Of a stretch of DNA of 64,000 nt, positions 23,070 through 33,780 are shown in pieces. A program made the position numbers and the translations under genes. This stretch comes from Macrostomum hystrix (Eukaryota; Platyhelminthes; Macrostomidae), in contig CATNEN010000003.1 of NCBI GenBank assembly GCA_950097015.1, forward strand, positions 7,404,001-7,468,000. The letters run 5' to 3'. Numbering within the stretch: the stretch's first letter is position 1; every line of letters starts with the position of its first letter. The notes under the pieces are model-generated. The model was not told the origin of the DNA and searched no databases. It worked only from the letters and a program-made list of their open reading frames with translations.

Positions 23070-26020
23070 TCAGCCACTGACTGTGCGAACCACCTCTTGA
23101 AGACGCAGGCGACCTTCGCGTAGTTCCACGGCCGACGACGAGCTGACAGCCAGCTGGTACAGGCTCTGCTCAGCTGCGGCGCCAGTCACCGGCCTACCCG
23201 AGCTGAGCAGCTGCCTAGCAACTGATCCAAGCTGATTATCGATCGCCGCCTGCAGGCTCTTAACGCTGCTGTCGAGGGTAAACTCGTCGGTGGCCGAGGA
23301 AATCGAGTGCTCGACACCGTTCTGAGTGCGCAGCTCAACCTGTTTTGACAGGTATGGGGGACGGGTAAACAGGTAAGATAGACAGGTAAACAGGTAAGAT
23401 GGACAGGTAAACAGGGAAATGTACAGGAAAACTGGTAGATTGACAGATAGATGAACAGGTAAACTGGTAGATAGAATGTAGATATAACATTGAATCGACA
23501 AATTCGGTCTCACCTGGATCTGTTTGTCAGTCAGCGCCTGGCCCTCATCGATGAAGCCGAGCAGTCTGAAGTACTCGTCAACCGTGGCGATCATCTGGGC
23601 CCAGACGGGGGCGGACGGTAGCACGCCATTTTGGGCTAGATGTTGGTTTAGTTTTTTGGCTTTCTCGCGCAGCTGCTTGGCTATGGAGAAGTCATTGGTG
23701 CCATCGAGAGCTGCCTCGCCGTCGGCAAAGCGGTCATTGGCGATGTCTCTCAGAGCAGATTTATAGAGATCCAGGTGCTTTAAGTGAGGCTTGTCTACGA
23801 CCTCTGCAGTGGTTATCGATTTCAAAAATAGGTAAATAACGATTGTCAAGAAGAATCCTAAATTATATGTCCAGGAAATGCACTTATAACAATAATAATT
23901 GCAGGAGACCTGCAGGCAATGGCACATCATTTGGTGACACTAGACCCGCAGCCAGCGAGGAGGCAATTCTGCATAATTCGCTGATTCCTGAGCACACACG
24001 CACACAGATACTGCACGCAGGCACACACTTGCACAGGTGTGTACATCTGCCCTGACTTTCTCATAGTCAGGCATTGTACACTTTTGGAGGGGTTTTTTCC
24101 CAGCCACCAATGAAGCCTGATTGTTGCACGCCTTTACTGTCTATGTCCCGAACCCCGCCAGCTCGGATTATTTCGCCCACACTATGCGGGGTCGCCCACA
24201 ATTTGCGCAAAGCCCAGTTCTCCTGCGTAAGAATGGACCGCGGCGTGTTGTCCAGCTGCATCGTGTCCATCTCGTCCAGCAGGCTTGCTCGGGGTCTCGG
24301 TTGCCTAACAGATCCTCGAACTCCGTCGCGTCCAGCTGCGCCAGGTCGTCAAGCATAACTTGCATAGCGGTCTCCCGTTGGACTCGCTCGCCAACCTCGG
24401 AGTTAGACGCACCCACGACGTCACCTTGAGACATGTGCACCAGTCCTAATGGAACGCCGGTACTTGCTTCGTAAATCGGATCTCCAGTCATCCTTGGAAA
24501 CATGGTTCTAGGCAGCCCGGTAATGCCACGGCTCGTCTCGCTGTCTTACAGCCTTCCCCAAACTGAGTTCTCTTGCTGCCCAAAGTCAGGCGGTCTACTT
24601 TTGGACCATAGACATTTCGGGCGTGCACCAATCGACAAAATAATCGATTGCTGCACGCCCCGCGAGACCGCTGGCTATATCCGCTCCGTGAGACTGATTG
24701 TTGCACGCCCCAACTGTCTGTGGTCCAAAAGTATACAATGGAACTTTACCGGTTGGGTGCCGAGCAAGTTAATGGCGGTCGATCGAGGCGCGTAGCGCCG
24801 AGATCGTAATCGCCATTAACTGCGAGGCAGCCAAACGGTAAAAGCATTATAAGGCTTCAGGCCATAGACAAATCAACTCCCCCTATAACGCTATCGGGCG
24901 GCTGTCGGTCGACAAGCAACGGCGTTATAGGGGGAGTTGATTTGTCTATGGCCTGAAGCCTTATAATGCTTTTACCGGTTGGTAAAATACTTTAATTGAT
25001 AATTAAAAGAAACAAATATAAGCGTCCAAATTTTGTCAGCTTCTGGCTCATGGCGGATTGGCGCAGTTTGTGCCATAGACATGCCATTATCGCTGAGTGA
25101 TCGTTTATAACATAATACGTTGCTGAAGCCTTATAATGCCAGTGATAAACGGCTATTCGTACTGCAAAGTTTTAAACCTCGGGCGCTACGCGCCCTCGGT
25201 TAAAAACATTGCAGCACTCATAGCCGTTTATTACTATGTCAGTGTACACTCTCACTGTGCCTTGGAGGTTGGCCCAGAAGGGCGTAAATTGCACGACAAG
25301 CCCCCAAAACTTCTCTCCGCGGCTGCGACCGCGGAAGTAGCCTCACCGCGGAATCGAGCTTAGAGACACTGGTGCGAGAGGCAAACGGGTTAACCACTGC
25401 CACTGACCCATAGTAATGTACTTACTACGAGTATTTAAATTTCTAAGAAAAAATCCAGGCACCATGCTAAATGAATTTTCAAGAAATCGATTCGTCAGAT
25501 TAATTGAAACCGAAATTTTCCGTTTAACTTGAGATACTTGGGATTTCCAAGAAATCAGACAGAATTTATGGAAAATATCAAGGCCCTAAAGGCCCTACTT
25601 AACCACTTTCAAAAGCAACAGAGCCCGTTTAATTCTAACTCGGCTTTTTTTCTATAGGGCAGGAAAAAATGTCTTGCAGGAAGGTGAAAAATGTATTGAA
25701 GAACTTTAATAGAAACAGTTTTTTAAAGAAACTTAACCCCGTATAATCAACGTCAACGAATAATGGTACAACAGATGGAACGAAATCCATCTTTATTCAA
25801 GTCTTTATAGTTGCTTTCGCATTAGCTATTTTTAGAACTACCGCAAACAAACAGGCCCTGGTTAATATATCCTAAAAGCTTGTTGCTTAATAGTACACTT
25901 AAGTTCCGAATAGATAAGGAAAGAGACTTGGCTTTTAACAAGGCACAAAGGGCACAATATAAAGTACATCTTACCTGCATCATTGCTTTTCTTATTGTTG
26001 ACATTTTCCTTATCACTCAT
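23070..26020 (-). CDS. Unknown three-exon protein, 201 aa
   Basis: On the minus strand an ATG at 26020 opens a 46-nt exon (26020-25975, MSDKENVNNKKSNDA) with a strong GTAAGA donor. The second exon is 23803-23514, entered from an acceptor CACTGCAG, and the third is 23339-23070, ending in a stop. Phases fit at both joints and the total is 606 nt. The product is soluble, with no signal peptide or membrane segment. It is acidic to amphipathic and predicted largely helical (K-Q-L-R-E-K-A-K-K-L-N-Q-H near residue 60, W-A-Q-M-I-A-T-V-D-E-Y-F-R-L-L-G-F near 86), with a Ser/Ala-rich C-terminal third. I do not recognise the family. Balanced codon use and matching phases argue that it is real. Intron 1 (23804-25974) hosts the split SINE and palindromic elements; intron 2 has a short degenerate ACAGGTAA repeat. 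It is convergent with the polycystin gene. Confidence 0.7.
24074..24738. mobile_element. Non-autonomous DNA transposon with 15-bp terminal inverted repeats
   Basis: The ends TTGTACACTTTTGGA (24074-24088) and, reverse complemented, TTGTATACTTTTGGA (24738-24724) differ at one base. Near the right end is a foldback segment at 24597-24733 with arms around TACTTTTGGACCATAGACA. The motif GATTGTTGCACGCC occurs at about 24118 and 24696, and a variant, GATTGCTGCACGCC, at about 24644. A minus-strand open stretch (about 24540-24067) looks codon-like over about 150 residues but needs one frame change near 24285 and reads out through the SINE junction. It may be captured gene sequence or a transposon protein remnant; I do not recognise it. 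Confidence 0.55.
24739..25242. mobile_element. Cluster of large palindromes inside the split SINE
   Basis: Three stem-loops follow each other. The first spans 24750-24838, with arms around AAGTTAATGGCG and its complement. The second has arms 24836-24891 and 24922-24977, 56 bp each and perfectly complementary, with a 30-nt loop. The third spans 25141-25236, with arms GTGATAAACGGCTAT and its complement. The first and third share a palindromic core, GGCGCGTAGCGCC or its reverse. No coding capacity is seen. It resembles a foldback-type element or a series of nested MITEs. Confidence 0.6.
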
Positions 26021-26474
26021 CTTGGAATTCGGACAGTATTAACTAACTAATAAGACGAAGAGTAGCTCAATATTAATTTTAACTTTAATATTTTGGGTAG
26101 GAAAAACAAATGATCAATCAGTTAAGGGGCCTTAATTTACCGGATATTTTCCTGTGATTTATATAGAGTCAATCCTAGCTGGGCCCTAGACAGCCACCCC
26201 AATCTAAAAAAACAACCCCACTCCACTGATGAACATCTTAAGATTCGGTAGCCAATGAAAATCGAGCTTTAGAGAAAGCCCAATGTACAGAGCGAGTCAA
26301 GGGACAGAGGCGAAAAATTCTTGGAAATTAGCGACATCTAAAATCTAAATGAGCGCAAAAAGCTGTTGCTATTTTTACTACTCGAATAATAAAGATTTTT
26401 TTATTAAACTTACTAGATGATAGTAGCAATCCCAAATAAATGTATTACCGTTTATCTATGACAAACATTCTGAA

Positions 26475-27412
26475 TGACAGGGTGAAAGGTGAAAGGTTGT
26501 GGTGAAAGGTTTATGGCTGACACACTGAATGGGGACAGGGGGTTGTGGTGAAGGGTTTATGTCCTGACACACTGAATGGGGACAGGGGGTTGTAGTGAAG
26601 GGTTTAAGTCCTGACACACTGAATGGGGACAGGGGGTTGTGGTGAAGGGTTTATGTCCTGACACACTGAATGGGGACAGGGGGTTGTAGTGAAGGGTTTA
26701 AGTCCTGACACACTGAATGGGGACAGGGGGTTGTGGTGAAAGGTTTATGGCTGACACACTGAATGGGGACAGGGGGTTGTGGTGAAGGGTTTATGTCCTG
26801 ACACACTGAATGGGGACAGGGGGTTGTAGTGAAGGGTTTAAGTCCTGACACACTGAATGGGGACAGGGGGTTGTGGTGAAGGGTTTATGTCCTGACACAC
26901 TGAATGGGGACAGGGGGTTGTAGTGAAGGGTTTAAGTCCTGACACACTGAATGGGGACAGGGGGTTGTGGTGAAGGGTTTATGTCCTGACACACTGAATG
27001 GGGACAGGGGGTTGTGGTGAAGGGTTTATGTCCTGACACACTGAATGGGGACAGGGGGTTGTGGTGAAGGGTTTATGTCCTGACACACTGAATGGGGACA
27101 GGGGGTTGTAGTGAAGGGTTTAAGTCCTGACACAATGAATGGGGACAGGGGGTTGTAGTGAAGGGTTTATGGCTGACACACTGAATGGGGACAGGGGGTT
27201 GTGGTAAAGGGTTTATGGCTGACCCACTGAATGGGGACAGGGGGTTGTAGTGAAGGGTTTATGTCCTGACACACTGAATGGGGACAGGAGTTGTGGTGAA
27301 GGGTTTATGGCTGACCCACTGAATGGGGACAGGGGGTTGTAGTGAAGGGTTTATGTCCTGACACACTGAATGGGGACAGGAGTTGTGGTGAAGGGTTTAT
27401 GGCTGACACACT
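26475..27412. repeat. 47-bp minisatellite
   Basis: About 20 copies of a 47-bp G-rich unit (GAATGGGGACAGGGGGTTGT, GGTGAAGGGTTTATG, TCCTGACACACT), in which TATGTCCTGACACAC alternates with TAAGTCCTGACACAC and a shorter TATGGCTGACACAC variant. It lies between two genes and belongs to no transcript I can see. The plus strand is strikingly G-rich (runs of four and five G per unit). Confidence 0.92.
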
Positions 27413-27977
27413 TAAGGGAGTTGCCTTTGAAAAAAAGTTGCTTGTACTTTTTATCATGGGTATGCTATTGACGATTAAAACCTGTGTAGTAAAAAACAAT
27501 AAATTAGGTAAAATTGATTATAGCGGCATACAAATAATGTAATAAATTGCCTACTCGTTCATAAAGGTATGTAATTAAAGCATTGAATGCTCTTGCTGGT
27601 TAAATCAGTAATTCATTCACAGCTAAAATCGTAATTGTAAAGTAACAATGGACTCAGACGCAACTTTGGTACACAGGAACCGAGAAAGGCTTACAGAATG
27701 AAATATTTCCTTTTTTCATTCAGCCATTTCTTTGCTGCAGCGAGAAAAGAGAATTTATGATTTGAAGAATTGTAGGATTCAGCTTTCTTTGAATTTTGTA
27801 GTGCTAGACGGGTAAAGAATGTCGTGTTAAAGTATGGAGTGCTGATAGAGAGAGAGTCGATGCCGGTCTATATTTAATGCAGAGATGAAAATTTAGGCCC
27901 AACCTTAAAATGTGACCCAAGCGCTTGGGTAAGTACCGACTCTAATATATAATAGTACCGAACAAAAATCGGATAAA

Positions 27978-28777
27978 ATGGCCACTACAGGGGCAACCCA
28001 TTCGATGCCAGAATGTTATCAGCTGCCAATTGCTAGCAAGGAAGGAAAAGAATCGTCAAGGGCAGCTTCGGAGAAGTCAGGACAGCAGCAGCAGCAGCAG
28101 CAGCAGCATGATAAAGTGTTGCTAATCGCTGGCAAAGGTAGCTGGAGAAGTCAGGTATGTTTGAAGATATTTTGGCTACAGAAGACTATACAATACCTTT
28201 TGGCAACAACACCTACACCACGGGGGTGTTTCAAATACTCACATTTGTAAATTTCATAATTCAAAACCCAGATTGAAGTCCACAATTATTTGCTTCACAG
28301 GTTAGAGTCTTGCGGCAAAACAGACAATCAAAGCAGCAGCAGCAACAGCAGCAATCGGCTCCACTGCAGACAAAGCCGACAGCATCAGGGAAGCTGAGAA
28401 ATTTGCGGTATTTAAAATGTGTGCAATCTCGGCAAGAATACGACAAACAACAGCAGCAGCCATCGTGTCGCCGCAGTCGACGGAAGCGCTTTATCAGCCA
28501 GAATCCTAATCCAAAATTAGCCGGATCGAACACCGGCTTGCAGCTTCGTCAAACCGACCAAATGTCCCGAGATTTGTTCCACTCCGGCCTGTCTGTCGAA
28601 CAGAAGTTCGAGCGCTACCTCCGACTGCACTGCGACAGTCGACAGAGCGACAGCGAGGAGGACGAAGAGAGCGAGAGACAAGGAGAAGAACTGCGAGTGG
28701 TTGGAGGTCACGTTACGCGGCAGCAAAAATGGAAGCTGGCGAAGGCTGTCAGGGCTGGTCAACGGCCCGACAAATAG
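27978..28777 (+). CDS. Unknown Gln-rich basic protein, two exons, 217 aa
   Basis: The ATG at 27978 sits in a good context (AAAATGG). Exon 1 (27978-28154) ends in CAG/GTATGT; exon 2 (28301-28777) follows a TTGCTTCACAG acceptor, with both joints in phase 0. The protein has three polyglutamine tracts (CAG-rich: 7 Gln in exon 1, 7 and 4 in exon 2) and a basic Arg/Lys stretch (S-C-R-R-S-R-R-K-R-F). Towards the C-terminus come FHSGLSVEQKFERYLRLHC and an acidic Ser/Asp/Glu run, then a basic tail. It is probably nuclear by composition. I do not recognise the family. A 28-bp minisatellite starts about 90 bases after the stop. Confidence 0.65.
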
Positions 28778-28869
28778 AGACGGTTTTTCAGGATTTTAAG
28801 CCAATTTGAGGGATACTGGATCGTAAATATCAAAGGAATTCTGGGTAATCAATTTCTAAAGTGAAATAT

Positions 28870-30515
28870 CAGGTAATCAATATCCTAGAGATTCTAGGTT
28901 ATCAATCTCTCAATAGAGATTCTAGGTTATCAATCTCTCAATAGAGATTCTAGGTTATCAATCTCTTATTAGAGATTCTGGGCTATCAATCTCCCAATAG
29001 AGATTCTAGGTTATCAATCTCCTAATAGAGATTCTGGGTTATCAATCTCCTAATAGAGATTCTGGGCTATCAATCTCATAATAGAGATTCTGGGCTATCA
29101 ATCTCCCAATAGAGATTCTAGGTTATCAATCTCCTAATAGAGATTCTGGGTTATCAATCTCCTAATAGAGATTCTAGGTTATCAATCTCCTAATAGAGAT
29201 TCTGGGCTATCAATCTCCCAATAGAGATTCTGGGCTATCAATCTCCCAATAGAGATTCTAGGTTATCAATCTCCTAATAGAGATTCTGGGTTATCAATCT
29301 CCTAATAGAGATTCTGGGCTATCAATCTCCTAATAGAGATTCTGGGCTATCAATCTCCCAATAGAGATTCTAGGTTATCAATCTCCTAATAGAGATTCTG
29401 GGCTATCAATCTCCTAATAGAGATTCTAGGTTATCAATCTCCTAATAGAGATTCTGGGTTATCAATCTCCCAATAGAGATTCTAGGTTATCAATCTCCTA
29501 ATAGAGATTCTAGGTTATCAATCTCCTAATAGAGATTCTGGGCTATCAATCTCCCAATAGAGATTCTAGGTTATCAATCTCCTAATAGAGATTCTGGGTT
29601 ATCAATCTCCCAATAGAGATTCTAGGTTATCAATCTCCTAATAGAGATTCTAGGTTATCAATCTCCTAATAGAGATTCTGGGCTATCAATCTCCCAATAG
29701 AGATTCTAGGTTATCAATCTCCAAATAGAGATTCTAGGTTATCAATCTCTCAATAGAAATTCTAGGTCATCAATCTCCTAATAGAGATTCTAGGTTATCA
29801 ATCTCCCAATAGAGATTCTAGGTTATCAATCTCCTAATAGAGATTCTAGGTCATCAATCTCCAAATAGAGATTCTAGGTTATCAATCTCTCAATAGAAAT
29901 TCTAGGTCATCAATCTCCTAATAGAGATTCTAGGTTATCAATCTCCCAATAGAGATTCTAGGTTATCAATCTCCAAATAGAGATTCTAGGTTATCAATCT
30001 CTCAATAGAAATTCTAGGTCATCAATCTCTCAATAGAAATTCTAGGTCATCAATCTCCTAATAGAGATTCTAGGTTATCAATCTCCCAATAGAGATTCTA
30101 GGTTATCAATCTCCTAATAGAGATTCTAGGTCATCAATCTCCAAATAGAGATTCTAGGTTATCAATCTCTCAATAGAAATTCTAGGTTATCAATCTCTCA
30201 ATAGAAATTCTAGGTCATCAATCTCCAAATAGAGATTCTAGGTTATCAATCTCTCAATAGAAATTCTAGGTTATCAATCTCTCAATAGAAATTCTAGGTT
30301 ATTAATCTCTCAATAGAGATTCTAGGTTATCAATCTCTCAATAGAGATTCTAGGTTATCAATCTCTCAATAGAAATTCTAGGTTATCAATCTCTCAATAG
30401 AAATTCTAGGTTATTAATCTCTCAATAGAGATTCTAGGTTATCAATCTCTTATTAGAGATTCTGGGCTATCAATCTATCATTAGAGATTCTAGTTTATCA
30501 ATCTCTTATTATAGA
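28870..30515. repeat. 28-bp minisatellite, about 58 copies
   Basis: The unit is AGATTCTAGGTTATCAATCT plus CCTAATAG, with variants GGGCTATC, GGTCATC, CTCAATAG and CCAAATAG. The variants are patterned: GGGTTATC and GGGCTATC dominate to about 29700, and AAATTCTAGGTCATC appears only after about 29750. It lies downstream of the Gln-rich gene. Confidence 0.93.
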
Positions 30516-31060
30516 TTGACACAACATTTAGTTTGTTGTGTGTATAAGTCCCAAGACTGTACAATCTTCAGCCCTATGTCAATTATGGTTTTGTTTCGAT
30601 GTACGAATTTTAACGAACATTGCTTGCTCGCAATGAAACCCGAGTTTTGTGATTTTGCGTGACTAAAACAATTGTCTAACAAATACGAGTAAATGCAATA
30701 TGAGAAAACAACAATATCAAATATGGTATTTTTTCTTCGCAAAACTAGACACAGCAAGTTGAAAGTGAATTGCGACGTAGTTTTTATTTTACAGAAAGCT
30801 TAATTGATTGATTTATCAGACGGCACTTATACTCGTATATATATTCCGTTATGCAAAGATGCGAAAATGCACGATTTAGTGTAGATTCATTTAAATACAC
30901 CATTTTCCAAATGGATAAGCACAACACTGGCTTAGTTTGATAGAATCCCCAAATACATCTGATAGTTTTGTGGGTTTAAAATCCGGGATATAATATTTCA
31001 AATAAAAACTCCCTTCTACACGATAGCTCCCAAACCAAATAACCGATTTTATTGAAAATA
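30516..31060. other. AT-rich intergenic stretch
   Basis: No coding exon, repeat or RNA that I can recognise. The short open frames have no family signature. Confidence 0.4.
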
Positions 31061-31675
31061 TAGCTTTTTTCAGCCTATTTGGGCTTACGCGCATTTAATT
31101 TAATCCGGGATATGTTTGTCAATGTAACTGAGCTTTAGTCTATGGTCACAAGGGTGGCGCAGCAGCATTTAATTTAGTCCAAGAAGCATCAATTTGGTCC
31201 ATAGCGGCTCTCTAACTTCAGTCCTAGATTTTTAATCTATTTAGAATTAACATGACGGACACAAGCAGTGAGGACGAAAGCAATGCTTCATTTGCAACTG
31301 CTCAGCCCCGGAGGAACAAGATCAGCCCCAGAATTGTGGACCATATGCTAGACTATCGAATGAGCGCCACGGACTTGTGATCGAAGCACTCGACAGAGGT
31401 GAACACCCAAATGACATTGCAAGGTTGCTGAATGTCAAAGAAAATACTATTTATAGCATCCGTCAGCGGGTTGAAACTACTGGCAGAAGAGATTGTCTGC
31501 GAAGGGGCGGCAACCGCCAAAGCAAGTTGTTGGAGCCTCAGGTCCAACTGCTACTAGATGCAATTAAATGCTGCTGCGCCACCCTTGTGACCACAGACTA
31601 AAGCTCAGTTACATTGACAAACATATCCCGGATTAAATTAAATGCGCGTAAGCCCAAATAGGCTGAAAAAAACTA
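31061..31675. mobile_element. Deleted Tc1/IS630-like transposon with 114-bp inverted repeats
   Basis: The arms 31061-31174 and 31562-31675 are complementary over 114 bp with about two mismatches, flanked by TA on both sides (31059-31060 and 31676-31677). The 387-bp interior encodes, on the plus strand, the start of a transposase-like protein: ATG at 31251 (MTDTSSEDESNASF), then a frame break near 31370, then a helix-turn-helix (IEALDRGEHPNDIARLL, KENTIYSIRQRV). It is cut off by the right arm with no catalytic domain. TA duplication plus HTH suggests Tc1/mariner kinship; the exact subfamily is open. It is non-autonomous. Confidence 0.8.
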
Positions 31676-31709
31676 TATTTATTCCTATATTGGTGGTTTT
31701 TGCTAGCAG

Positions 31710-31765
31710 ACACCCCGACGGGAATCGTTGAATATATCGACGTCGACGATGCCGATGTTTTCTGA
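31710..31765 (+). other. Possible orphan terminal exon
   Basis: After an acceptor-like TTTTTGCTAGCAG there is a codon-like stretch ending in TGA that would encode DTPTGIVEYIDVDDADVF. It directly follows the transposon at 31061-31675, which would then lie in the preceding intron. I find no matching upstream exon, so this may be chance. Confidence 0.2.
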
Positions 31766-31890
31766 ATCAGACAAAACTAGATATATTGGCATTTTTTAAT
31801 CTACGAAATCCATAAAATAGGGTAATCCCATAAGCCGGTTACTTGCTGTCACAACCTTGCTGACAATAGCCATTCAAAGCTAGAATTGAA

Positions 31891-32274
31891 TCAAACTTTT
31901 CTCAACAATCGTTTCCTAGTTTTGCGAATTTTGGCCGGATTTTTAATAGCGCAGGTGATCTCAGCTTTGCGCAGGTTTTCCTCGCGCTTGCGCCGCTTCT
32001 CGGCCAATCGAGCCCTCCTATCGTCAGACTCTTCTTTCCGGCGCGCTTTTAGCTCAGCTTCCATCTGCTTGACAGCCTTGAGGTTGAGCTTCTGCTGCAT
32101 CTTCTTGGACCAGGTGCTGTGAAACACGCGGTCCCGCTTAGCCGCGGAGGATCGCTCAGTGCGCACCGATTTCCATGCTTTGCCAGACTTTGGCTGGCCG
32201 CGGACTGGGGCCTCAGTGTCAGCTGGAGCTGCTGGAACCGCGGCTGCCACACCGACTGATTGCTGTGTTCCAGA
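31891..32274 (-). CDS. CCDC86: CCDC86/Cgr1 family protein, C-terminal exon
   Basis: On the minus strand the frame enters at an acceptor (GACGAATTCCAG, ending at 32275) and runs 127 residues to the stop at 31891. It shows the Cgr1 family signature: GKAWKSVRTERSS, F-H-S-T-W-S-K-K-M-Q-Q-K, then a long basic, coiled-coil-prone Arg/Lys/Glu stretch and the conserved C-terminal I-K-N-P-A-K-I-R-K-T-R-K-R-L-L-R. Cgr1/CCDC86 is a nucleolar protein of 60S rRNA processing and, in vertebrates, of the perichromosomal layer. No in-frame ATG exists in this exon. The less conserved N-terminal part must be in one or more upstream exons (higher coordinates), which I could not place past the 36-bp array. Confidence 0.82.
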   Translation of the reverse strand, partial: SGTQQSVGVAAAVPAAPADTEAPVRGQPKSGKAWKSVRTERSSAAKRDRVFHSTWSKKMQQKLNLKAVKQMEAELKARRKEESDDRRARLAEKRRKREENLRKAEITCAIKNPAKIRKTRKRLLRKV

Positions 32275-32374
32275 CTGGAATTCGTCATAGAAGAAAAACT
32301 GATTTTTGGATATGATCAATGCGTTTACAAAAGAACTGCCTAAATGAAAAACATCAACGGTGAGAATAGATGGA

Positions 32375-32765
32375 CAGATGGAAGATCTTAGGGGTGAGAA
32401 TAGATCAGATTAGATGAAAGATCTTAGGGGTGAGAATAGATCAGATTAGATGAAAGATCTTAGGGGTGAGAATAGATCAGATTAGAATAGAAAGATCTCA
32501 GGGGTGAGAATAGATCAGATTAGATGGACGATCTCAGGGGTGAGAATAGATCAGATAAGATGGAAGATCTCAGGGGTGAAAATAGATCCGATTAAATAGA
32601 CGATCTCAGGTGAGAATAGATCAGATTAGATGGAAGATCTCAGGGGTGAGAATTGATCAGATTAGAATAGAATATCTGAGGGGTGAGAGATGATCAGATT
32701 AGATAGAATATCTCAAGGGGTGAGAATAGATCCGATTAGATTGAAGATCTCAGGGTGAGAATAGA
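32375..32765. repeat. 36-bp minisatellite, degenerate
   Basis: About 11 copies of a unit like GATCTCAGGGGTGAGAATAG, ATCAGATTAGATGGAA, with many small indels. It lies 100 bases upstream (minus-strand sense) of the CCDC86 exon, probably in its intron. Confidence 0.85.
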
Positions 32766-33780
32766 TGTCAGTTTTAAATTCTCTATGGAGAATCTATGAG
32801 GACCATTGAAAAATATCAGTGACTGGTGGAGTCGACAAATAAGTCAAGACTAGCATAAGGAAAACAAATTTGGCCCAATCCGAAGTCGAAGCACACTGTT
32901 CGCGCTGTGGTTCTGGAAAGACAGTAGTACAAAATAGACTTATCATCGCATTGTATTTGTTAGCAGTGAGTTTTCCAGCTTCTTAAATTCATGCTCTGGC
33001 GACATTTGTTAAAGAAAAATTTAAGTAGTATTAATGGCGAATGTGGCGTTAAATTTAAATTAGAGCAATAAATTAGAAGATTTTTAAAACCAGCAAAATA
33101 ATACCAATGAGTTCAAAGTCACTTGAGTAGTGTAGACATGCGACAAATGACAAATGATAAGTGTTACTGAATAGAAGAATCCGAATTGTAAGGTTTAACG
33201 AGGCCTCATAAATTTATTAATTCGATAAATACTACAAGAAAGTATTAGCAAATTAGTAACATGACTATAAAACTATCGTATTATACTTCGTAGTATGTAC
33301 ACAGACACTGATTAGGGAAACGAAGAATTCAATGATTAAAATTTACTGAAGCAAAGCATTGGCGGTGAATGAAAACATGACTTTGTTTTTATAAAATTTT
33401 TATTAAGCAACAATGAGCCAAGCCTGTATAATTACAGTCCAATATTTACAAAAATAGGAAATCATAATTATAAAAACTAAACTAAACTTATTCAAATTAA
33501 AATTAGGGAAAAAATATCATTAATTTATCATTATCCGAAAATTAAACAGATAGCACTGTCAATGAGACACGGTGTAAATTTTATACCAGGTTTAAAGTAA
33601 ATTTTTTATGCCAGATAATTAAATATTTAGATAGGCACATTTGAAAATCTTGACCATGTCGACAAATCCGAAGCATGACACAATCAATCTAAATTAGAGA
33701 CAGGTAAGAATAGGACAGACGTAATCAATGAAACTTAAATACAGGTGACAAAGATGACAGACCAACTTAAGCTAAATTAC
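32766..33780. other. AT-rich stretch, no gene recognised
   Basis: Low-GC sequence without a family-bearing frame. It probably holds the missing 5' exon of CCDC86 or its promoter, but nothing in the sequence decides this. Confidence 0.35.

Larger units (their letters stand above)
23903..25409 (-). repeat. SINE family 1 split by a 1.16-kb insertion
   Basis: The left part (23903-24081) and right part (25243-25409) join into one colinear SINE family 1 copy in minus orientation. TGTACAC is present at both edges (24075-24081 and 25243-25249), once in uninterrupted copies, so it looks like a target duplication of 7-8 bp. The SINE lies in intron 1 of the minus-strand unknown gene. Confidence 0.82.
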
